A stretch of DNA of 64,000 nucleotides from Hominimerdicola alba. GTDB taxonomy: Bacteria > Bacillota > Clostridia > Oscillospirales > Ruminococcaceae. The notes beneath the pieces are model-generated. The model made no database searches. It saw nothing but the letters and a program-made list of their open reading frames with translations, and had not been told where the DNA came from. The translations under genes and the position numbers were made by a program. Shown piece by piece: positions 63,549 to 64,000 of this stretch. Numbering within the stretch: the stretch's first letter is position 1; each line of letters begins with the position of its first letter. The DNA lies in NCBI RefSeq assembly GCF_900112155.1, contig NZ_FOKQ01000016.1, positions 1 through 64,000 of the forward strand, written 5' to 3'.

Positions 63549-64000
63549 ATGACAGACGATAACAAACGCTTTTCTATTAAAATAAAAATGTATCTTTTCG
63601 TGACGCTGACGGTGTTCGCGGTGGCGGCAGGGACTGCCATGATAGCATTTATCACCAGTATCAACCGAATAGATGCCTATTACAAGCAGTGCGCTTCCGA
63701 TAACGCAAAAAATGTTGCTTCGATGATGGACGGCGACTATCTTGCAGAGCTTAGAGCCGCGGCGGAAGATGAAAACTATCAGCAGATCAGGGCGAAAGCG
63801 GCTGAAGAAGATGACGACGCTCCCATTGAAGAATACCTAAGAGAGAAAGGTCTGTTTGAGCAGTACTGCCGTACCCGTGATTATATATCGCAGTATGTGA
63901 GCAATATCAAGGATATGAAATATATCTACGTGCTTGCCTATGGCGATAAGGACGCTGAGCAGGATATGTACATTGTCAACGATGACACTTCTCCCCTATC
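63549..64000 (+). CDS. Membrane sensor protein, N-terminal part (cut by window edge)
   Basis: 150 codons visible from ATG 63549 (AGAGGTG upstream). A short basic start (MTDDNKRFSIKIKMY), a membrane helix (about 16-36), then an outside domain with SINRIDAYYKQCASDNAKN and DYISQYVSNIKDMKYIYVL, the pattern of a double-PAS/Cache-type sensor. The output domain (GGDEF, PP2C or kinase) lies beyond the window. Divergent from the EAL/GGDEF operon, which makes a c-di-GMP role plausible but unproven. Confidence 0.75.
   Translation, partial: MTDDNKRFSIKIKMYLFVTLTVFAVAAGTAMIAFITSINRIDAYYKQCASDNAKNVASMMDGDYLAELRAAAEDENYQQIRAKAAEEDDDAPIEEYLREKGLFEQYCRTRDYISQYVSNIKDMKYIYVLAYGDKDAEQDMYIVNDDTSPL

Overview
The window looks like part of the chromosome of a fibre-degrading Ruminococcus-type gut or rumen bacterium (Bacillota, Oscillospiraceae). 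This is an inference. It rests on four secreted proteins with type I dockerins that share one recognition motif, on GH5, GH16, GH39 and GH127 enzymes for plant glucans and arabinoxylans, on Gram-positive style promoters and ribosome binding sites, and on low-to-moderate GC content. No rRNA, tRNA or CRISPR array was seen. The left edge cuts an IS110-family transposase and the right edge cuts a membrane sensor gene.

Layout. 1-900: left end of an IS110-type element with a promoter and structured leader. 1.0-3.2 kb: membrane S41 protease-like operon. 3.2-7.7 kb (minus): two orphan genes, then an operon encoding a lipoprotein with two tandem cystatin-like domains, an ECF sigma factor, its probable membrane anti-sigma factor and a membrane protein. 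7.8-17 kb: a consensus promoter, a c-di-GMP-I riboswitch and terminator upstream of a dockerin protein, then a leucine-rich-repeat membrane protein, a 1336-residue RCC1-repeat dockerin protein and a transglutaminase-dockerin protein. 17-30 kb: rhodanese lipoprotein, citrate-lyase-like aldolase, secreted GH16 glucanase, GH5 lipoprotein divergent from an AraC regulator and a phospholipase D-like lipoprotein, asnA with a leader attenuator, and asnS downstream of an Asn-specific T-box. 30-34 kb: UreI/AmiS channel, dockerin-CAP protein, PAS-GGDEF-EAL protein. 34.6-40.6 kb: FtsX-type ABC exporter followed by a two-component system and an immunity-like gene. 40.6-49.7 kb: oligosaccharide ABC importer with GH39, a phosphoesterase, and GH127. 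49.7-57.9 kb (minus): rpsO, pnp, two zinc-ribbon membrane proteins, recD2 and a macro-domain protein. 58-64 kb: a second leucine-rich-repeat paralogue and an operon coding an EAL protein with a beta-helix-like tail plus a membrane diguanylate cyclase.

How the parts fit. Two themes recur. One is plant cell-wall attack, through dockerin proteins, extracellular or lipid-anchored glycosidases and an importer with intracellular-type arabinoxylan enzymes. The other is c-di-GMP signalling, with one riboswitch, two EAL proteins and one active-looking GGDEF protein. The riboswitch sits directly in front of a dockerin gene, which suggests that c-di-GMP controls part of the attachment or cellulosome-like machinery. 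Several non-coding repeats (nested palindromes, a MITE-like element, a three-way-junction element) are scattered between operons.
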